Source: Helicobacter pylori
GTDB taxonomy: Bacteria; Campylobacterota; Campylobacteria; Campylobacterales; Helicobacteraceae
Direction: 5' to 3'
Length of the DNA stretch: 64,000 nt
NCBI RefSeq assembly: GCF_016748675.1
Contig: NZ_CP051534.1
Coordinates: forward strand, 124,001-188,000
Part shown: piece by piece, positions 34,990 through 46,047 of the stretch
Layout: each line of letters begins with the position of its first letter
Numbering within the stretch: the stretch's first letter is position 1
Program-made: the position numbers and the translations under genes
Notes under the pieces: generated by a model
Told to the model about the DNA's origin: nothing
Seen by the model: the letters and a program-made list of their open reading frames with translations, nothing else
Databases searched by the model: none

Positions 34990-35757
34990 ATGGGTTTTTT
35001 AAAAGTTTTTAAGCATGACGCCTTGGGGCAATTAGGGAATGTTGTTGTGGGGAATTTTTTAATAACGCTCACTATTTTAGCGGTTTGTTTTTCCTCTCAA
35101 AGCGCTGAAGAAACGACCATGCTCACCCTAAGCTACACGCTCTTTTTTGTCTTGGGGGCGTTTTTACTGATTGCAATCAGTGTGGGAGCGATCAAAAATC
35201 TCAACGCGCTTTTTTCTAAAAGAGGGGTTTTAAGCTTTTCTTTACCCATTAGTTTAGAGTCTTTATTGCTCCCTAAAATCTTGCTCCCTATGGTGTTTTT
35301 TATCTTCAGTTTGTTCTGGTTTGTGGCGAGCGTGCGTTTGGGCTATTATCTTTTTAACGCGCAATCCAGCGTGCTGTTTATCTTGCACACCGCTTTAAAA
35401 ACCTTTGTGTTAAAACCCACTAAAACTATAGGCGTTGCGCTGTTTTTAGGGCTTGTTTTAATGAAATTTTTATTTGTTTTGAGCGTTTTAAACGCTGCTA
35501 GGATCAAAAAAGCGCGTTTTTTACTAGGAGGGCTGTTATTCATTCTGGTGGGGGTTGTTTTGGAATTAGCGTTTAATTCGTTATTGCCCTTAATGCATTC
35601 TCATTTAAGCATCAATGAGGGATTTTATTATTTCTTGCAACAACAAGAATTGCAAGAAAATAAATACTACCTTTTATGGGGGGTGGATTTTTTAAAAATC
35701 CTTTTATTATATGGGATGATCCGTTACTTGCTTATGCGTAAATTAGAATTGGATTAA
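34990..35757 (+). CDS. Six-span membrane protein, unknown function (HP0151 position)
   Basis: 255 residues with about six hydrophobic segments, reminiscent of ABC-2-type permeases but with no diagnostic motif and no ATPase gene beside it. The start codon is at the predicted transcription start, with no usable Shine-Dalgarno (AAGG is only two bases away). The 3' end overlaps the stop of mqnD by 4 bases in convergent orientation. Confidence 0.7.
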   Translation: MGFLKVFKHDALGQLGNVVVGNFLITLTILAVCFSSQSAEETTMLTLSYTLFFVLGAFLLIAISVGAIKNLNALFSKRGVLSFSLPISLESLLLPKILLPMVFFIFSLFWFVASVRLGYYLFNAQSSVLFILHTALKTFVLKPTKTIGVALFLGLVLMKFLFVLSVLNAARIKKARFLLGGLLFILVGVVLELAFNSLLPLMHSHLSINEGFYYFLQQQELQENKYYLLWGVDFLKILLLYGMIRYLLMRKLELD

Positions 35758-36617
35758 GAAAAGCGGTATTTTAAATATTCATCAGTGAGCAAGCAATCTT
35801 TAGTCTTTAACAAGTTAGCATAAAATCCGTGCTGATAGCCCAATTCAAAAAGCTTGTCTATGGCGAGAATTTGAACCTCACTTAAGCGCGTTGAAGTTTC
35901 ATTCGCATACAAGCTTAAATAAGTTCGTAAGCGCTCTTTATTGACACGAATGAGCGAGCGCTCTAACAGCATTTCAGAGAGCAAATTTTGGTGTTTTAAA
36001 GCAACTTCAACCGCTTTAATCAAAGCCTTTTTAATCAAAATCGCGCGATACAAAGGGATGGATCGCCTAATCGCCATGCCCCCTAAAGGCAAAGGTAAAT
36101 CCACTTTAATGAGTTCTTTCCAAACATCCCACAATTCTTTTTCCACTTCTAATTCATCATGGAAATCCAAGATATTTTCATGAATGAGCACGCCCGCATG
36201 CACTTTTTCTTCCAAAACCGCTTTTTCAATGTCTAAAAAATTCATATAAGCGATGCGCGCGTGTTTGTAATAGATCTTAAACAAGAGGGCGTTGGTGGTG
36301 TGCTCCCCACTTAATGCGACTCTAAAATCTTTTTTCAATTTCACGCCCTTTTTTTTCACTAATTTAGGCCCATAGCCATTCCCAAAGCTTGTCGCTGTAG
36401 GGAGCAAAGCGTAATCGTTCGCAATTTTAGGGTATAGCCCAAAGCTTATCGCGCTCACATCATAAGTGTTTTTTAGAGCTTCTTGGTTTAGGGTTTCAAT
36501 ATCAAGGGCAATGTTGTGGAATGTTTTGTTTTTAATGGGGCAATCTATCCAGCCAAACTTAATCGCATAATACATGAAAATATCATCAGCATCAGGGCTA
36601 TGAGCGACACTAATCAA
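35754..36617 (-). CDS. mqnD: 1,4-dihydroxy-6-naphthoate synthase (futalosine menaquinone pathway)
   Basis: 287 residues from a TTG at 36617 with AAAAGGA upstream. Longer in-frame starts reach 36722 but would run through the promoter and into recA, so they are rejected. The MqnD opening ISVAHSPDADDIFMYYAI is clear, followed by DIETLNQEAL and FGNGYGPKLV. Converts cyclic dehypoxanthine futalosine to 1,4-dihydroxy-6-naphthoate in menaquinone synthesis, the quinone that serves the cbb3 chain. Divergent from recA. Confidence 0.88.
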   Translation of the reverse strand: MISVAHSPDADDIFMYYAIKFGWIDCPIKNKTFHNIALDIETLNQEALKNTYDVSAISFGLYPKIANDYALLPTATSFGNGYGPKLVKKKGVKLKKDFRVALSGEHTTNALLFKIYYKHARIAYMNFLDIEKAVLEEKVHAGVLIHENILDFHDELEVEKELWDVWKELIKVDLPLPLGGMAIRRSIPLYRAILIKKALIKAVEVALKHQNLLSEMLLERSLIRVNKERLRTYLSLYANETSTRLSEVQILAIDKLFELGYQHGFYANLLKTKDCLLTDEYLKYRFS

Positions 36618-36651
36618 AGTAAAATCCTTTTGTGATAGGGTAAGTCCTTTT

Positions 36652-36657
36652 ATTATA
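36652..36657 (-). promoter_or_regulatory. -10 box for mqnD
   Basis: Minus-strand TATAAT, start near 36645, giving a leader of about 28 bases to the TTG at 36617. Confidence 0.6.
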
Positions 36658-36680
36658 ATAGATTTTAGGCTAGGATTTGA

Positions 36681-36686
36681 TAGAAT
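36681..36686 (+). promoter_or_regulatory. -10 box for recA
   Basis: TAGAAT, start near 36693, then AAGGTG and ATG at 36716. No SOS box was recognised, in line with the lack of LexA in H. pylori. Confidence 0.5.
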
Positions 36687-36715
36687 AAACAAATCAAATT
36701 CAATAAGGTGATTTA

Positions 36716-37759
36716 ATGGCAATAGATGAAGACAAACAAAAAGCGATTTCTTTAGCGATCAAACAAATTGATAAGGTTTTTGGTAAGGGGGCGTTGGTAC
36801 GCCTTGGGGATAAGCAAGTAGAAAAGATTGACGCTATTTCTACAGGCTCGTTAGGGTTGGATCTAGCTTTAGGGATTGGGGGCGTTCCAAAGGGTAGGAT
36901 CATTGAAATTTATGGGCCAGAGTCAAGCGGGAAGACCACTCTAAGCTTGCACATTATTGCAGAATGCCAAAAAAATGGCGGCGTGTGCGCGTTCATTGAC
37001 GCTGAACATGCCCTAGACGTGTATTATGCTAAGAGATTGGGCGTGGATACGGAAAATCTACTCGTTTCCCAACCAAGCACAGGCGAAGAAGCTTTAGAGA
37101 TTTTAGAAACGATCACCAGAAGCGGAGGGATTGATTTAGTGGTGGTGGATTCGGTGGCGGCCCTTACGCCTAAAGCGGAGATTGATGGGGATATGGGCGA
37201 TCAGCATGTGGGCTTGCAAGCAAGGCTTATGAGCCATGCGTTAAGAAAAATCACCGGTGTCTTGCACAAAATGAACACTACTCTCATTTTTATCAATCAA
37301 ATAAGAATGAAGATCGGCATGACGGGCTATGGGAGTCCAGAGACCACAACCGGAGGTAACGCTTTAAAATTCTATGCGAGCGTTAGGATTGATATTAGAA
37401 GGATTGCGGCTTTAAAACAAAACGAACAGCATATCGGTAACAGGGCTAAAGCCAAAGTCGTTAAAAATAAAGTCGCTCCGCCCTTTAGAGAAGCGGAATT
37501 TGACATCATGTTTGGGGAAGGGATTTCTAAAGAGGGCGAAATCATTGATTATGGCGTGAAATTAGACATTGTGGATAAGAGCGGGGCATGGCTTAGCTAC
37601 CAGGATAAAAAGCTAGGGCAAGGCCGAGAAAACGCTAAAGCCCTACTGAAAGAAGACAAAGCCCTAGCGAATGAAATCACTCTTAAAATTAAAGAGAGTA
37701 TTGGCTCTAATGAAGAGATCATGCCCTTACCCGATGAGCCTTTAGAAGAAATGGAATAG
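36716..37759 (+). CDS. recA: Recombinase RecA
   Basis: 347 residues. Walker [10 protein letters not shown] at 67-75, Walker [11 protein letters not shown], and the L2 loop region [16 protein letters not shown]. Central to homologous recombination and natural transformation. No intein or truncation. The eno gene follows at once on the same strand. Confidence 0.98.
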   Translation: MAIDEDKQKAISLAIKQIDKVFGKGALVRLGDKQVEKIDAISTGSLGLDLALGIGGVPKGRIIEIYGPESSGKTTLSLHIIAECQKNGGVCAFIDAEHALDVYYAKRLGVDTENLLVSQPSTGEEALEILETITRSGGIDLVVVDSVAALTPKAEIDGDMGDQHVGLQARLMSHALRKITGVLHKMNTTLIFINQIRMKIGMTGYGSPETTTGGNALKFYASVRIDIRRIAALKQNEQHIGNRAKAKVVKNKVAPPFREAEFDIMFGEGISKEGEIIDYGVKLDIVDKSGAWLSYQDKKLGQGRENAKALLKEDKALANEITLKIKESIGSNEEIMPLPDEPLEEME

Positions 37760-37770
37760 AAAGGATTTTG

Positions 37771-39051
37771 ATGCTAACCATTAAAGATATTCATGCTTTA
37801 GAAGTGATGGATAGTAGGGGCAATCCTACCATTCAAGCCAGCGTGGTTTTGAGCGATAACACTAAGGCGAGCGCGATTGTGCCTAGTGGGGCGAGCACCG
37901 GTAAAAGAGAAGCGTTAGAATTAAGGGATAATGACAAAACCCGTTTTTTGGGTAAAGGGGTTTTAAGGGCATGCGAAAATGTCAATAGCGTGATCAAACA
38001 CCATTTAATAGGGCTTGAAGCGATCAATCAAGCCTTTGTGGATGAGAGGTTAAGGGCTTTAGACGGCACGCCTAATTACGCTAATTTGGGGGCGAACGCT
38101 GTTTTAGGCGTTTCTATGGCGTTAGCAAGGGCTAGCGCGAAGGCCTTAAATCTGCCATTATACCGCTATTTAGGAGGGGCTAACGCTTTGACTTTGCCGG
38201 TGCCGATGCTCAATATCATCAACGGCGGAACGCATGCGAACAATTCCATAGACTTTCAAGAATACATGATCATGCCTTTAGGGTTTGAGAGTTTTAAAGA
38301 AGCCTTAAGAGCGAGCGCGGAAGTCTATCACACGCTTAAAAAACTCCTAGATGAAAAGAATCAGCTCACAAGCGTGGGCGATGAGGGGGGTTTTGCGCCT
38401 AATTTTAACAACAATGTAGAACCCCTTGAAATCATTTCTCAAGCCATTGAAAAAGCCGGCTATAAACTAGGCGAAGAAATAGCGCTCGCTTTAGATGTGG
38501 CGAGCAGTGAGTTAGTGGATGAACATTTCAATTACCATTTAAAGGGCGAAAATAAGATTTTAGATTCGCGTGAATTAGTGGCTTATTATAAAGAGTTGGT
38601 GGCAAAATACCCGATTGTGTCCATTGAAGATGGTTTGAGCGAAGACGATTGGGAGGGTTGGGCGTTTTTGAGCAAGGAATTAGGGCGTCAAATCCAATTA
38701 GTGGGCGATGATTTGTTTGTAACGAACGCGAGCATCTTGCAAAAAGGCATTGAAAAAAACGTTGCGAACGCCATTTTGATCAAACCCAATCAAATCGGCA
38801 CCATTAGTGAAACTTTAGAGACCATAAGATTGGCCAAACACCATGCCTATCAATGCGTGATGAGCCATAGAAGCGGGGAGAGTGAGGACAGCTTTATCGC
38901 TGATTTTGCGGTCGCATTGAATACGGGAGAAATCAAAACCGGATCCACCGCAAGGAGTGAAAGGATCGCTAAATACAACCGCCTTTTAGAAATTGAGCAT
39001 GAATTAAAAGGGGGGATTTATATCGGTAAAGAGTTGTTTAAGCATGGCTAG
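37771..39051 (+). CDS. eno: Enolase
   Basis: 426 residues from the ATG at 37771 (AGGA five bases upstream; an in-frame TTG at 37768 is less likely). 2-phosphoglycerate to PEP. Signature motifs: [28 protein letters not shown] and [19 protein letters not shown]. Overlaps the next gene by 8 bases. Confidence 0.97.
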   Translation: MLTIKDIHALEVMDSRGNPTIQASVVLSDNTKASAIVPSGASTGKREALELRDNDKTRFLGKGVLRACENVNSVIKHHLIGLEAINQAFVDERLRALDGTPNYANLGANAVLGVSMALARASAKALNLPLYRYLGGANALTLPVPMLNIINGGTHANNSIDFQEYMIMPLGFESFKEALRASAEVYHTLKKLLDEKNQLTSVGDEGGFAPNFNNNVEPLEIISQAIEKAGYKLGEEIALALDVASSELVDEHFNYHLKGENKILDSRELVAYYKELVAKYPIVSIEDGLSEDDWEGWAFLSKELGRQIQLVGDDLFVTNASILQKGIEKNVANAILIKPNQIGTISETLETIRLAKHHAYQCVMSHRSGESEDSFIADFAVALNTGEIKTGSTARSERIAKYNRLLEIEHELKGGIYIGKELFKHG

Positions 39052-39319
39052 TGGCCTTTTTGAAAACGATGAAATCAAAGACAATAAAGCGCGAGATTTT
39101 TTTTATAGCCATAGCTCCCTTATTGTCTTTTTCCTCTTACTGCTTGGGTTTGGGTATTATTTAGGGAAGTTGCTTTTTGGGGGTTCTTCTTTAGAGGTTT
39201 ATTTGGATTTAAGAGACAAGCATGAACGATTGCAGCAAGAAATCACCGAATTGCAAAGCAAGAATGTGCGTTTGCAAAAGCGTTTGTTTGAATTGAGAGA
39301 ATTACGGCCTAGAGATTAG
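39044..39319 (+). CDS. FtsB/DivIC-like septum protein
   Basis: 91 residues: a cytoplasmic start, one membrane helix (about 26-46), then a coiled coil ([17 protein letters not shown]) typical of septum-formation initiators. Small size and topology fit FtsB/FtsL-type divisome proteins. Starts within eno, so it is co-transcribed. Confidence 0.75.
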   Translation: MASGLFENDEIKDNKARDFFYSHSSLIVFFLLLLGFGYYLGKLLFGGSSLEVYLDLRDKHERLQQEITELQSKNVRLQKRLFELRELRPRD

Positions 39320-39329
39320 ATTTAAGGAA

Positions 39330-40425
<1,096 letters not shown>

Positions 40426-40446
40426 ATTTTTTTTAAAGGCCTTTTG

Positions 40447-41403
40447 ATGTTAAGTAGAGACATTGTCCAATATTCCAAGATCCGCACCGAGCTATACGCT
40501 TATCTTACCTATTTGTTTTCGCACAATATCCGCAACCACCTCCCTGAAATCACTTTGGATTATTTAAACAAGCAGATCAAAAAAATGCATGCTGAAATCA
40601 AAATGGCAAAAAATTTTTTTGTGTTAGACGCTAAAGGCATGCTAATTCTTAAGCCAAGCCAACTTAAAGAGCAGGGGCATAAGGAGGGGATATTAGAGCA
40701 TGATTTAACAGAAGGGATTGAATTAGAATCGCATGCCAACTTTAGCGACAAGTATTATTTTTATCAAGCCGTGAGTGAAAAGCGTTGCATTTTAACGGAC
40801 CCCTACCCTTCTAAAAAAGGAAACCATTTGGTAGTGAGCGCGTCTTACCCGGTGTATGATCAAAATAACGATCTAGCGTTTGTGGTGTGCTTGCAAATCC
40901 CTTTGAGGGTGGCGATTGAAATCAGCTCGCCTTCAAAGTATTTCAGAACCTTTAGCGAAGGGAGCATGGTCATGTATTTTATGATTTCTATCATGCTCAC
41001 TTTGGTGTCGTTGCTTTTATTTGTGAAATGCATTTCTAGCTTTTGGACAGCGATTGTCAATTTTAGCAGTTTTGACATTAAAGAAGTGTTCCACCCCATT
41101 GTGCTTTTGACCCTAGCCTTAGCCACCTTTGATCTAGTCAAGGCGATTTTTGAAGAGGAAGTGTTGGGTAAAAATAGCGGGGACAACCACCATGCGATCC
41201 ACCGCACGATGATTAGGTTTTTAGGCTCTATCATTATCGCATTAGCCATTGAAGCGTTAATGTTAGTGTTTAAATTCAGCGTGAGCGAACCGGATAAAAT
41301 CACTTATGCGGTGTATTTGGCTATCGGCGTGGCGGTGCTTTTGATCAGTTTGGCGATTTACGTTAAATTCGCTTATAGCGTGTTGCCCAAACGAGAACGC
41401 TAA
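40447..41403 (+). CDS. PDC/Cache-like sensor protein with C-terminal membrane region (HP0158)
   Basis: 318 residues from the ATG at 40447, with AAAGG seven bases upstream. The first 170 residues resemble a PDC sensor fold (NFFVLDAKGMLILKPS .. KYYFYQAVSEKRCILTDPYPS .. LVVSASYPVYD). The rest has four hydrophobic segments and no kinase or methyl-accepting domain. Lacks an N-terminal anchor, so sidedness is unclear. Role unknown. Its 3' end meets the glycosyltransferase gene tail-to-tail with a 4-base overlap. Confidence 0.7.
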   Translation: MLSRDIVQYSKIRTELYAYLTYLFSHNIRNHLPEITLDYLNKQIKKMHAEIKMAKNFFVLDAKGMLILKPSQLKEQGHKEGILEHDLTEGIELESHANFSDKYYFYQAVSEKRCILTDPYPSKKGNHLVVSASYPVYDQNNDLAFVVCLQIPLRVAIEISSPSKYFRTFSEGSMVMYFMISIMLTLVSLLLFVKCISSFWTAIVNFSSFDIKEVFHPIVLLTLALATFDLVKAIFEEEVLGKNSGDNHHAIHRTMIRFLGSIIIALAIEALMLVFKFSVSEPDKITYAVYLAIGVAVLLISLAIYVKFAYSVLPKRER

Positions 41404-42503
41404 GAGTTTAAAAACCTTTCTTTTAAGCGTTTGAAAATCCTATTCAATCTAAAAAAGACATATTCTAAAAGGGTTTTTGGATTGAGTAGGGGGGCAAGAA
41501 ATTCAAAGGTTTTTTGTTTGTCTTTAAGGCTTAAACATTCTGTCATTTGTTTAAGGAATTTCACGGAATATTCAGCATAAAAAGGGGTTTTTAAAAGAAT
41601 CTCATGCCATTCTTTAGAATATAAAGCAGTGGGTGAAATCCAAGGTTTTCCTACAAAATAAAAATGCAGCATGACGATTTCTTGTTGGCTAGGAATGAAG
41701 CGTTTTTGATTGACCATGAAAGGGTGGGCGTTGTAAATATAAGGTAAGATTAAAACTTTTTGATAGCATGCGAGCGTTAAAAGATCCTGTTCAGGGCAAA
41801 ACACGCACTGGCCTTTTTGATGGGTTAGATTGAGTAGGCGTTCTTCTAAATGATCAGCACGCCACAGCTTTAAATTCACGATTAAAAACCCAACATTATA
41901 GTGGTTTTCATAAAGGATTTTTATGTCTTTTTCTTTAAGGTAATGCTCATAAAGGGAAAAGGCTTGACGAGGGGCTCTCTCTCTTTCCATTTGAAAATGT
42001 TTAGGGCTTTTAGGAGAAGAAAAATCTTTAGCCGCTCCAAAATAATAGCCATCTAGCGGGATAAAAAAACTTTCGCTCACATCATTCAAAAACAAAGTGT
42101 CCGCATCAAACATGATAATTTTGTCGTATTGTAAGAATAAAGAAGCCAAAAACAAGCGGCACATGACCATTTTAGAAAAGCGAGTCTTAGCGTAAATATT
42201 GAGTTGCAAAAAAGCTTCATTGATTTTATCAATCACAAAAGGTTCTATTGAAGTGGTGTAAAGATTGGGGGTTGAAATGTCTAAAAATTCTAGGCTCATA
42301 AAAGCGCTAAAGGGGGCTAGAGTTTTTTTTAGTTTGCGCTGGTTTTCAAGGCTCAAGTTATCCACCAGGCAGTGGATTTTATAAAAAAGTTTTTTATCAT
42401 GGTATTTTGTTTTAGCGCAAGCCAGCATGGAATACAGGCTCACGCCAGCCGGCATGGCATAATGATTGTCAAAAGCGATGACAATAGGAATAGTAATACT
42501 CAT
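41400..42503 (-). CDS. LPS glycosyltransferase, GT8 (RfaJ-like, HP0159)
   Basis: 367 residues. GT8 family: N-terminal IPIVIAFDNHYAMPAGVSLYSML and the metal-binding DXD as FDADTLFLND; a later EQDLLTLACY acidic motif and basic C-terminal tail suited to membrane association. Transfers glucose or a related sugar in lipopolysaccharide assembly; the HP0159 locus is described as an alpha-1,6-glucosyltransferase, which sequence alone cannot confirm. AATGAG/GGAACC region before the ATG gives no clear ribosome site. Confidence 0.88.
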   Translation of the reverse strand: MSITIPIVIAFDNHYAMPAGVSLYSMLACAKTKYHDKKLFYKIHCLVDNLSLENQRKLKKTLAPFSAFMSLEFLDISTPNLYTTSIEPFVIDKINEAFLQLNIYAKTRFSKMVMCRLFLASLFLQYDKIIMFDADTLFLNDVSESFFIPLDGYYFGAAKDFSSPKSPKHFQMERERAPRQAFSLYEHYLKEKDIKILYENHYNVGFLIVNLKLWRADHLEERLLNLTHQKGQCVFCPEQDLLTLACYQKVLILPYIYNAHPFMVNQKRFIPSQQEIVMLHFYFVGKPWISPTALYSKEWHEILLKTPFYAEYSVKFLKQMTECLSLKDKQKTFEFLAPLLNPKTLLEYVFFRLNRIFKRLKERFLNS

Positions 42504-42573
42504 TTTAAGTGGTTCCCTAAAATAGGTTTTTTAAATCAATTTAATCCAAAAGTTGAATTTATTCTTTGACAAT

Positions 42574-42586
42574 ATTATACTATAAT
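42574..42586. promoter_or_regulatory. Back-to-back divergent -10 boxes
   Basis: Minus-strand TATAAT at 42574-42579 (towards the LPS glycosyltransferase) and plus-strand TATAAT at 42581-42586 (towards hcpD), one base apart. Each polymerase site overlaps the other's upstream contact region. Confidence 0.6.
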
Positions 42587-42656
42587 AACCAATTAGATTG
42601 GGGTTTTACTGATTTTTCTTTGAGCGAGCTTTGGCTTAGTTTTGTAAAGGAATGAG

Positions 42657-43574
42657 ATGATAAAGAGTTGGACTAAAAAATGGGTTTTGATTTTATTTTT
42701 AATGGCAAGTTGTTCCAGTTATTTGGTGGCTACAACCGGTGAAACATATTTTAAAATGGCTACTCAAGCCTTTAAGAGAGGGGATTACCATAAAGCGGTG
42801 GCTTTTTATAAGAGGAGCTGTAATTTAAGGGTGGGGGTGAGTTGCACGAGTTTGGGATCTATGTATGAAGATGGCGATGGCGTGGATCAGAATATTCCAA
42901 AAGCCGTTTTTTATTACAGGAGAGGGTGCAATTTAAGGAATCATCTCGCTTGCGCGAGTTTAGGCTCTATGTATGAAGATGGCGATGGCGTTCAAAAAAA
43001 CCTTCCAAAGGCTATCTATTATTACAGGAGAGGGTGCAATTTAAAGGGTGGGGTGAGTTGCGGTAGTTTAGGTTTTATGTATTTTAATGGCACGGGCGTT
43101 AAGCAAAATTATGCTAAAGCCCTTTCTCTTTCTAAATACGCTTGCAGTTTGAATTACGGCATTAGTTGTAACTTTGCAGGGTATATGTATAGGAACGCAA
43201 AAGGCACGGAGAAGGATTTGAAAAAAGCCCTTACGCATTTTAAAAGAGGGTGCCATTTAAAAGACGGAGCGAGCTGTGTGAGTTTAGGCTATATGTATGA
43301 AGCCGGTCTTTATGTCAGACAAAGTGAAGAGCAAGCCTTGAATCTTTATAAAAAGGGTTGTTCTTTAAAAGAAGGGAGCGGTTGTCATAATGTGGCGGTG
43401 ATGTATTACACGGGTAAGGGCGCTCCAAAGGATTTGGATAAAGCCACTTCATATTATAAGAAAGGTTGCGCTTTAGGCTTTAGTGGTAGTTGTAAAGTAT
43501 TAGAAGTGGTTGGCAAGAATTCTGATAATTTGCAAGATGATGCGCAAAACGACACGCAAGATGATACGCAATAG
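42657..43574 (+). CDS. hcpD: Helicobacter cysteine-rich protein with Sel1 repeats
   Basis: 305 residues. Signal peptide (KKWVLILFLMASCSSYLVA), then about seven 36-residue Sel1-like repeats, each with the paired cysteines that give Hcp proteins their intra-repeat disulfides (GCNLRNHLACASLGSMYEDG pattern). The tail is a short acidic Asp/Gln repeat (DDAQNDTQDDTQ). Secreted or periplasmic, known as an antigen family. AAAGGA precedes the ATG. Two repeats (around 42870 and 42980) are nearly identical in DNA, indicating recent repeat exchange. Confidence 0.93.
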   Translation: MIKSWTKKWVLILFLMASCSSYLVATTGETYFKMATQAFKRGDYHKAVAFYKRSCNLRVGVSCTSLGSMYEDGDGVDQNIPKAVFYYRRGCNLRNHLACASLGSMYEDGDGVQKNLPKAIYYYRRGCNLKGGVSCGSLGFMYFNGTGVKQNYAKALSLSKYACSLNYGISCNFAGYMYRNAKGTEKDLKKALTHFKRGCHLKDGASCVSLGYMYEAGLYVRQSEEQALNLYKKGCSLKEGSGCHNVAVMYYTGKGAPKDLDKATSYYKKGCALGFSGSCKVLEVVGKNSDNLQDDAQNDTQDDTQ

Positions 43575-43716
43575 GCCAGAGTTTAGGGGCTATGATTAAA
43601 ACTCATCTTATAGAAATCTTTCCACTTTCGCGCTGTCAAATGGGGATTAAGTGCCTCTATTGATGGGTATTGAGATTAAAAATCCACAAATCTAGGGTTT
43701 GGATTCGCTCTCATAT
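43575..43716. other. Spacer after hcpD
   Basis: Start of a 778-base gene-free gap that runs to yebC; the rest holds repeats R2 copy 4 and R1 copy B. I see no gene in this part and no clear terminator. Confidence 0.4.
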
Positions 43717-43890
43717 TGATAATAAAAACACTCAAAGGCATTTTAAAACAAATATAAAAGAGCTTACCAACACAAGCGATAATTTTTTAAAGCGCTCTTA
43801 GGGGATTTAATGGGGTTAAAGGGGGCGTTATTTCAAAATCCCCTATCCGCTTTAAAAAATAACTTTACCACAGAATAAAAATTAACTATG
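43717..43890. repeat. Dispersed repeat R2, copy 4
   Basis: Upstream block ATAAAAACACTCAAAGGCA, then core CAAGCGATAATTTTTTAAAG, CGCTCTTAGGGG, AAGGGGGCGTTATTTCAAAAT and CCCCTATCC. The upstream block is shared with copy 5. Confidence 0.7.
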
Positions 43891-44070
43891 AAAAAGCTTA
43901 AAAACAAGTTTTTTAAAAAAGAATATTGAAAAAGCTATTCATATTTGAACAAAACAAAAACCTTTATTCAATCAAAATAAGGTTAAAATCCAATAAAAAA
44001 GGAGTTTTATAACTCTTTATAGGATTTTATAGGCTTATAGCAACAAAACTTTTTGTCGGTTTTCATTGGC

Positions 44071-44326
44071 GAAGCACCCAAACGCTAAAGACGATTGGGC
44101 TTCCTGATGTTGGGGGGAGAATTTCTTGTTCTGTGTCCCTAATGGATTTTACAGAGTTTGAGCCTCAACGCATCCCCTACAGCTTTCACGCATCATATCT
44201 TATAAAGGCGTAACTTTGAGCACTTCCTGCACTAGATACGAATGCATGGGGCATTATACTACAAATTAGCGGCATTCACCCCAAACGCTAAAGACGTTTA
44301 GGATTTCTTGCTTGGGTGGTTTTAAA
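44071..44326 (-). repeat. Dispersed repeat R1, copy B
   Basis: Reverse-orientation match to 15200-15466. Reading the minus strand: left hairpin CCTAAACG/CGTTTGGG and right hairpin near CCCAATCG..CGTTTGGG, both with loop TCTTTAG. A TATAAT lies inside at 44253-44258 on the minus strand, so this copy could be transcribed from within. It begins 27 bases after the yebC stop. Confidence 0.8.
44149..44193 (-). CDS. Micro-ORF inside R1 copy B, 14 aa
   Basis: Peptide MRESCRGCVEAQTL, matching the one in copy A. ATG at 44193 (another at 44196), TAA at 44149-44151. A weak AAG lies five bases upstream. The TATAAT at 44253-44258 is about 60 bases upstream. Confidence 0.3.
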   Translation of the reverse strand: MRESCRGCVEAQTL

Positions 44327-44352
44327 AAAAATACTTTGAGCCTTTTTGCATT

Positions 44353-45075
44353 TCACTCAATATTCGTATAAAGCGCGACCACATCATCATCGTCTTCAAT
44401 CCTGTCCAGTAATTTTTCGGTAAGCTCCATTTGTTCGTCATTCAATTCAATGGGCGTTGTGGCGATGCGTTGCAAACTTGCTTTTAAAATGGGCAATCTC
44501 AAGCTTTCAAACCCCTCATTTAAGAGCTTGAAGCTGTTATAATCCCCCCTAATAATAATCTTGTCTTCCACTTCTTCTAATTCTTCCAAACCATAATCAA
44601 TGAGAGCGAATTCCAAATCTTCTAGGCTGAGTTTTAAATTTTCCACTTCACTTTTCAAGCATTCAAACACGCTTTTTCGGTTAAACATAAATTCTAAAGA
44701 GCCATTAGGCACGATGCTCGCCCCTTGCGTTTTATTGAAATAGCTTTTAAGGTTAGCAATGGTTCTAGTGGGGTTATCAGTCATGCATTCCATAATGATT
44801 AACACGCTAAAATTCGCCTTACCCTCATAAGTGATTTCACTCAAATTCCCCTCTTTACTGCTCGCTCTTTTAATCGCTGCATCAATATTGTCTTTAGGCA
44901 TGTTTTGCGCTTTAGCGTTTAAAATCGCCGTTCGTAGTTTGGCGTTCGTGTCCGGCTCGCTCCCGCCCTCTTTTGCCGCTAGAGTGATCGCTTTGGCGAG
45001 CTTGGGGAAAACCTTACTCATCTTATCCCATCGTTTTTCTTTAGCCGCTCTTCTGTATTCAAACGCTCGTCCCAT
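44353..45075 (-). CDS. yebC: YebC/PmpR-family protein
   Basis: 240 residues. Opening [21 protein letters not shown] and the [20 protein letters not shown] segment are diagnostic. The family includes DNA-binding regulators and, in recent work, ribosome factors easing difficult stretches; which applies here is open. Starts right after the hemB stop. Confidence 0.93.
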   Translation of the reverse strand: MGRAFEYRRAAKEKRWDKMSKVFPKLAKAITLAAKEGGSEPDTNAKLRTAILNAKAQNMPKDNIDAAIKRASSKEGNLSEITYEGKANFSVLIIMECMTDNPTRTIANLKSYFNKTQGASIVPNGSLEFMFNRKSVFECLKSEVENLKLSLEDLEFALIDYGLEELEEVEDKIIIRGDYNSFKLLNEGFESLRLPILKASLQRIATTPIELNDEQMELTEKLLDRIEDDDDVVALYTNIE

Positions 45076-46047
45076 TCAATTCCTTTGTAATAAGTTAGCC
45101 ACTTCTTTGGCATGATAGCTAATAATCATATCCGCTCCCGCTCTTTTAAAACAAGTCATCGTTTCTAATAAAACGCTTTCATAGTTGATCAGGTTGTGTT
45201 TTTGAGCGAGTTTGAGCATGGCGTATTCCCCGCTCACGTTATAGAGCGCTAAAGGGAGCAAAGTGTGATCTCTGATTTCTTTAACAATATCCAAATACGC
45301 CAAAGCCGGTTTCACCATTAAAATATCCGCACCCTGTTTTTCATCTTCCAAGCTTTCTAAAAGCGCTTCTTTTTGGTTAGCGTAATCCATTTGATAGCTT
45401 TTGCGATCGCCAAAACTCGGTGCAGAATTGGCCGCATCTCTAAAAGGCCCGTAATAACTGCTCGCAAATTTAGTGGAATAGCTCATGATGGGCGTGTGAA
45501 AATACCCGGCCTTATCCAGTGTTTTTCTCAAGCTTAAAACATTCCCATCCATCATGTTGCTTGGGGCTAGAATATCCACACCGCTTTCAGCCAAAATAAG
45601 CCCTTGAAGATTTAAAATCTCTAGCGTTTTATCGTTAGACACAGAATCGTTTTCTAAAATCCCGCAATGCCCATGGTCGGTGTATTCACAAAAACACAAA
45701 TCCGCTATAACGATTAAATCCTTAAATCGTTTTTTAACTTCTCTCGTAGCTTTTGCGACAATGTGATCCTTATTTAACGCATGGCTTCCTGTAGCGTCCT
45801 TATGTTTAGGAATGCCAAACAATAAAACGGCTTTGACGCCTAAACCCACTAATTCTTCGCATTCTTTTAAAAGAGGCTCTATACTCATTTGATACACGCC
45901 AGGCATGGAACTGATTTCATTTTTAATATAACTATCGCTTTCTATGACAAATAAGGGAGCGATGAAATCATCAGTATTTAGACGCGTTTCTCTTAACATC
46001 GCTCTTAAGTTTTCGCTACTTCGTAATCTTCTCAATCGTTTGAACAT
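45076..46047 (-). CDS. hemB: Delta-aminolevulinic acid dehydratase
   Basis: 323 residues; joins two 5-aminolevulinate into porphobilinogen for heme, as needed for the cbb3 cytochromes. Schiff-base lysines in [16 protein letters not shown] and [10 protein letters not shown]; the cysteine-rich metal site [14 protein letters not shown] indicates a zinc-binding type. Its first 16 bases overlap the 3' end of arsS, so arsS frame changes alter where upstream translation stops relative to this start. Confidence 0.96.
   Translation of the reverse strand: MFKRLRRLRSSENLRAMLRETRLNTDDFIAPLFVIESDSYIKNEISSMPGVYQMSIEPLLKECEELVGLGVKAVLLFGIPKHKDATGSHALNKDHIVAKATREVKKRFKDLIVIADLCFCEYTDHGHCGILENDSVSNDKTLEILNLQGLILAESGVDILAPSNMMDGNVLSLRKTLDKAGYFHTPIMSYSTKFASSYYGPFRDAANSAPSFGDRKSYQMDYANQKEALLESLEDEKQGADILMVKPALAYLDIVKEIRDHTLLPLALYNVSGEYAMLKLAQKHNLINYESVLLETMTCFKRAGADMIISYHAKEVANLLQRN

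Noticed and set aside
36645-36715. SOS box before recA
   Set aside because: No LexA-type palindrome seen, as expected for H. pylori.
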